Assembly (NCBI GenBank): GCA_913060595.1
Contig: CAJXSA010000182.1
Span: 1 to 7,548, forward strand
Origin: an uncultured Ignavibacteria bacterium
GTDB lineage: Bacteria > Bacteroidota > Ignavibacteria > SZUA-365
DNA length: 7,548 bases
Direction: 5' to 3'
The position numbers were made by a program, and so were the translations under genes. Within the stretch, counting starts at the first letter, position 1. Every line of letters begins with the position of its first letter. Below are positions 5,898 to 7,548 of this stretch, one piece after another. Below the pieces are notes generated by a model. It had not been told where the DNA came from. It was given only the letters and a program-made list of their open reading frames with translations, and searched no databases.

Positions 5898-6503
5898 ATG
5901 GCAGATGATGCTATGGCCAAGAAGGTTGGACCGGACAGAACCGACATGTACACGGATATCTGGTACAAGCTGACATTCGGAGTATATGGAGATTACTGGG
6001 TGAAAGTCACCGTGCGCGAATACGAGGAGATACCCGAGGATCACTTCATCTTCGAGATGGAAACGATGCACGAACCGTGCTCCTTCCGCGCGCGCATCAA
6101 CAGTCCCGACGGTCCCGGCAGCAATTACTACGGTCTGACCAGCGAAGTGCGATTCTGCCAGCTGATCGCGGACGCCCAGGAATCCGGGTATTGCAACCAT
6201 GAGAGCCTTGAGCTTTCCAACCTCAACTGGTCGGACGAGCTTCCCATTCTCATCGACGAGCACTGGGCCCAGGTCGTATCAGCGGACTACGCCCTTCTCC
6301 GCTTCGGTCTCGTGATGAAAAGCACCGAGGGCGGTGCCCCGGCTCTCGAGCCCTGTGCGGATTACAGTGAAGTGACCGCGCAGGGGAGCCAGGATCCCGT
6401 CGAAATCCCGCATGCCCTCTACTACCCCATCCCGGAAGACGACAAGGGAAGGAAGCAGCTGCGGAAGAAGAAAGTGAAAGTCATCTGGAAGAAGGACATG
6501 TAG
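5898..6503 (+). CDS. Unrecognised cysteine-containing protein with conserved basic C-terminal tail (paralogue 1)
   Basis: 201 residues; the start ATG has AGGAGGT six bases upstream. No signal peptide, transmembrane helix or known catalytic motif is visible, so a cytoplasmic location or a non-Sec export route is implied. The N-terminal half looks beta-rich (WYKLTFGVYGDYWVKVTV, 22-39). Four cysteines occur at 61 (EPCSF), 87 (RFCQL), 99 (GYCNH) and 153 (EPCAD). Each has a plausible counterpart in the downstream paralogue (67, 78, 102 and 139). The C-terminus is KKKVKVIWKKDM (190-201), nearly identical to the paralogue's KKKVRVIWKKDI. The body is acidic while the tail is strongly basic. Promoter, gene and terminator form one self-contained unit. 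I do not recognise the family. The cysteines could bind metal or form disulfides, and the tail could be a targeting, binding or processing signal; none of this is shown. Confidence 0.8.
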   Translation: MADDAMAKKVGPDRTDMYTDIWYKLTFGVYGDYWVKVTVREYEEIPEDHFIFEMETMHEPCSFRARINSPDGPGSNYYGLTSEVRFCQLIADAQESGYCNHESLELSNLNWSDELPILIDEHWAQVVSADYALLRFGLVMKSTEGGAPALEPCADYSEVTAQGSQDPVEIPHALYYPIPEDDKGRKQLRKKKVKVIWKKDM

Positions 6504-6548
6504 GAACGCCGCGCCGCGGTTTTCCACGCGCAATCGCAGCGATACAGG

Positions 6549-6580
6549 ACGGCGCCGCAGCAGCGGCGCCGTTTTCTGTT
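6549..6580 (+). terminator. Rho-independent terminator after paralogue 1
   Basis: ACGGCGCCG (6549-6557) pairs perfectly with CGGCGCCGT (6564-6572) around the loop CAGCAG. The following tract is TTTCTGTT. A 9-bp, GC-rich stem with a T-rich tail, 46 bp after the stop codon, is a good intrinsic terminator. Confidence 0.8.
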
Positions 6581-6592
6581 CAGGGTCGGAAC

Positions 6593-6621
6593 TTGACAAG
6601 GGCAGAAGATATTCGTATGCT
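6593..6621 (+). promoter_or_regulatory. Promoter of the second paralogue (copy 2 of the repeated promoter)
   Basis: Consensus TTGACA (6593-6598), a 17-nt spacer and TATGCT (6616-6621). This is the best sigma-70-type promoter in the window. Its spacer, -10 and initial transcribed region (6604-6633) exactly repeat 5836-5865. The stronger -35 suggests higher expression than copy 1. Confidence 0.78.
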
Positions 6622-6633
6622 TTGCTGTCTATT
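6604..6633 (+). repeat. 30-bp exact direct repeat, copy 2 (partner 5836-5865)
   Basis: It is identical at every position to the copy upstream of paralogue 1 and lies at the same place relative to the -35 box. Leader length differs between the copies (32 bp in copy 1 and 34 bp in copy 2 from repeat end to ATG). Confidence 0.9.
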
Positions 6634-6655
6634 TCGGCCCGTAATACTAATTGAG

Positions 6656-6661
6656 AGGAGG
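6656..6661 (+). promoter_or_regulatory. Shine-Dalgarno site fixing the paralogue 2 start
   Basis: AGGAGG lies six bases before the ATG at 6668, the same arrangement as in paralogue 1. It excludes the in-frame TTG at 6593, which is part of the promoter -35 box. Confidence 0.8.
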
Positions 6662-6667
6662 CGCACA

Positions 6668-7240
6668 ATGGCGTATATACTCGGAAAACCGTACAAGCTC
6701 GAATTCCAGGCGCATGGGATATACTATCTCACGGTCAAAGCCGAAGAATCACCCCCGCCGCCGCTCGCGGACGATCAATGCTGCTTCGAACTGCAGTATG
6801 AAACCGTGATCATCACGGCTGACCAGAAGCATCTGAAATCCCGTCTCGACGACTCGCAGCATCCGTGCAGCTACGCGATGAACAGCGAGGGGAGCAACTG
6901 CCTGCTTCCGCCCGGTGACCAGGGCAATGTTCCCCCTGTCGCGAATTCTCCTGAGCCCGGGATGACGACCTGCACATCGGCACCCCTGCAGATCGACAGC
7001 AGCGATCAGTGGGTGGTCGTGGAGAACGGTAGATGCTTCCTGCATATCTTCCCGCGTATCGGTGATGCGACACTCGCTCCCTGCGAGAATCTCAACGGTC
7101 AGGGCCCCATCATGATAGAAGACCAGCCGCACACCCCGGACGCACCCATGCGATTCGCTTACAAACCGCCCGAGCATCCCCCCGGAGGAAACAAGATGGG
7201 CAAGAAGAAAGTGAGGGTGATCTGGAAGAAGGACATCTAA
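6668..7240 (+). CDS. Unrecognised cysteine-containing protein with conserved basic C-terminal tail (paralogue 2)
   Basis: 190 residues. It is a diverged paralogue of the preceding gene. PYKLEFQAHGIYYLTVK (8-24) parallels WYKLTFGVYGDYWVKVTV; HPCSY (Cys67) parallels EPCSF; APCEN (Cys139) parallels EPCAD; and KKKVRVIWKKDI (179-190) parallels KKKVKVIWKKDM. Cys78 and Cys102 align with the other two cysteines of paralogue 1, and three further cysteines are present (38, 39 and 123). The interior is otherwise poorly conserved, with Pro-rich stretches (SPPPPLADD; PPEHPPGG before the tail). No signal peptide, membrane segment or catalytic motif was recognised. The proline/glycine stretch before the basic tail looks like a flexible linker. 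The stop TAA (7238-7240) overlaps the stop of the convergent kinase gene, so no separate terminator fits between them. Function is unknown. Confidence 0.8.
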   Translation: MAYILGKPYKLEFQAHGIYYLTVKAEESPPPPLADDQCCFELQYETVIITADQKHLKSRLDDSQHPCSYAMNSEGSNCLLPPGDQGNVPPVANSPEPGMTTCTSAPLQIDSSDQWVVVENGRCFLHIFPRIGDATLAPCENLNGQGPIMIEDQPHTPDAPMRFAYKPPEHPPGGNKMGKKKVRVIWKKDI

Positions 7241-7548
7241 TCACTGCCGGCCGGCAGGCGTATTTCGAACTCGGTGAACTTGCCGGCTTCCGAGCGGACC
7301 TTCAGTTCGCCGCGATGCAGCTGCGTGATGATTTCGTGGCTCATCGACAGGCCCAGCCCGGCGTTGCGGCTGTCACGCTTCGTGGTGAAAAAGGGCTCGA
7401 AAATGCGATCGGCGAGATCTTCCCCGATGCCCGCACCGTTGTCGCGTATCAGCACGTGCACGCTGTCGTTGACGCGCTGGCTGCGCACCAGCACCGTGGG
7501 CACTGCGCCCGGACCGTCCTCCGCCGCCTTGAGTATGGCCGCTTCCCA
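7237..7548 (-). CDS. Sensor histidine kinase, C-terminal catalytic (HATPase) domain (5' truncated)
   Basis: The frame is open from the window edge to a TAG at 7237-7239, giving 103 residues. An in-frame GTG at 7503 is internal, because upstream residues WEAAILKAAEDGPGAVPTV continue the domain (EAAILKA is the end of the N-box helix). The ATP-binding signatures are in order: N-box remnant, G1 box DNGAGIGEDL, F box IFEPFFTTK, G2 box GLGLSMSHEII, then a closing strand FTEFEIRLP. This is the HATPase_c fold that phosphorylates the dimerisation-domain His in two-component systems. The F box FEPFFTTK and G2 spacing resemble NtrB/PAS-type kinases. The sensor and His-containing parts are outside the window, as is any response regulator. 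The C-terminus PAGSD ends here with no receiver domain attached. Confidence 0.9.
   Translation of the reverse strand, partial: WEAAILKAAEDGPGAVPTVLVRSQRVNDSVHVLIRDNGAGIGEDLADRIFEPFFTTKRDSRNAGLGLSMSHEIITQLHRGELKVRSEAGKFTEFEIRLPAGSD
7245..7256. repeat. 12-bp perfect palindrome just inside the kinase 3' end
   Basis: TGCCGGCCGGCA is a perfect palindrome 5 bp beyond the paralogue 2 stop and within the last codons of the kinase gene (encoding part of LPAG). It could give a short hairpin in either transcript at the convergent junction, but no T-tract follows on either strand. Confidence 0.45.

Noticed and set aside
6593..6667. 25-residue N-terminal extension of paralogue 2 from a TTG
   Set aside because: The TTG is part of the -35 TTGACA, and the extension is translated promoter repeat; AGGAGG at 6656-6661 marks the ATG at 6668.
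5790..6668. Minus-strand frames sharing an IDSKAYEYLL segment
   Set aside because: The shared peptide is the reverse translation of the 30-bp promoter repeat, not a conserved protein motif.

Overview
The window is GC-rich, densely coded bacterial DNA with no rRNA, tRNA, CRISPR array or transposase. A TonB-dependent outer-membrane receptor ending in Phe, a lipoprotein with a Gly at +2 and a secreted TPR-CHAT protein point to a diderm. Together with the GC content they suggest the Bacteroidota/Ignavibacteriota/Rhodothermota side of the FCB group. That assignment is an inference. The best promoters seen are TTGACA-N17-TATGCT, which look like ordinary sigma-70 promoters.

Layout. (1) 1-1175, +: C-terminal half of a TonB-dependent receptor-like beta-barrel. 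(2) 1282-3780, -: secreted TPR/CHAT-fold protein, convergent with the receptor, in which the usual catalytic His appears to be replaced. (3) 3781-4103: gene-free, with the CHAT leader and a degenerate 9-11 bp iteron array containing a 22-bp inverted repeat. (4) 4104-4850, -: class I SAM-dependent methyltransferase. (5) 4851-5211: gene-free divergent control region with two -35-like boxes in a perfect 9-bp inverted repeat and a long GC-rich leader. (6) 5212-5766, +: small lipoprotein. (7) 5794-7240, +: two self-contained cassettes, each terminator, promoter and gene, encoding divergent paralogues of an unrecognised cysteine-containing family with the same C-terminal tail. (8) 7237-7548, -: C-terminal ATPase domain of a sensor histidine kinase, overlapping the second paralogue tail to tail.

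The most unusual part is the paralogue pair (5898-6503 and 6668-7240). A 30-bp promoter core is identical in both, the last 12 codons are nearly identical, and the roughly 180 residues between have drifted far apart while four cysteines still align. The second theme is short-period degenerate repeats that begin at the stop codons of two successive minus-strand genes, the CHAT gene and the methyltransferase gene. Nothing in the window shows a shared pathway linking all the genes. Each appears to be transcribed separately.
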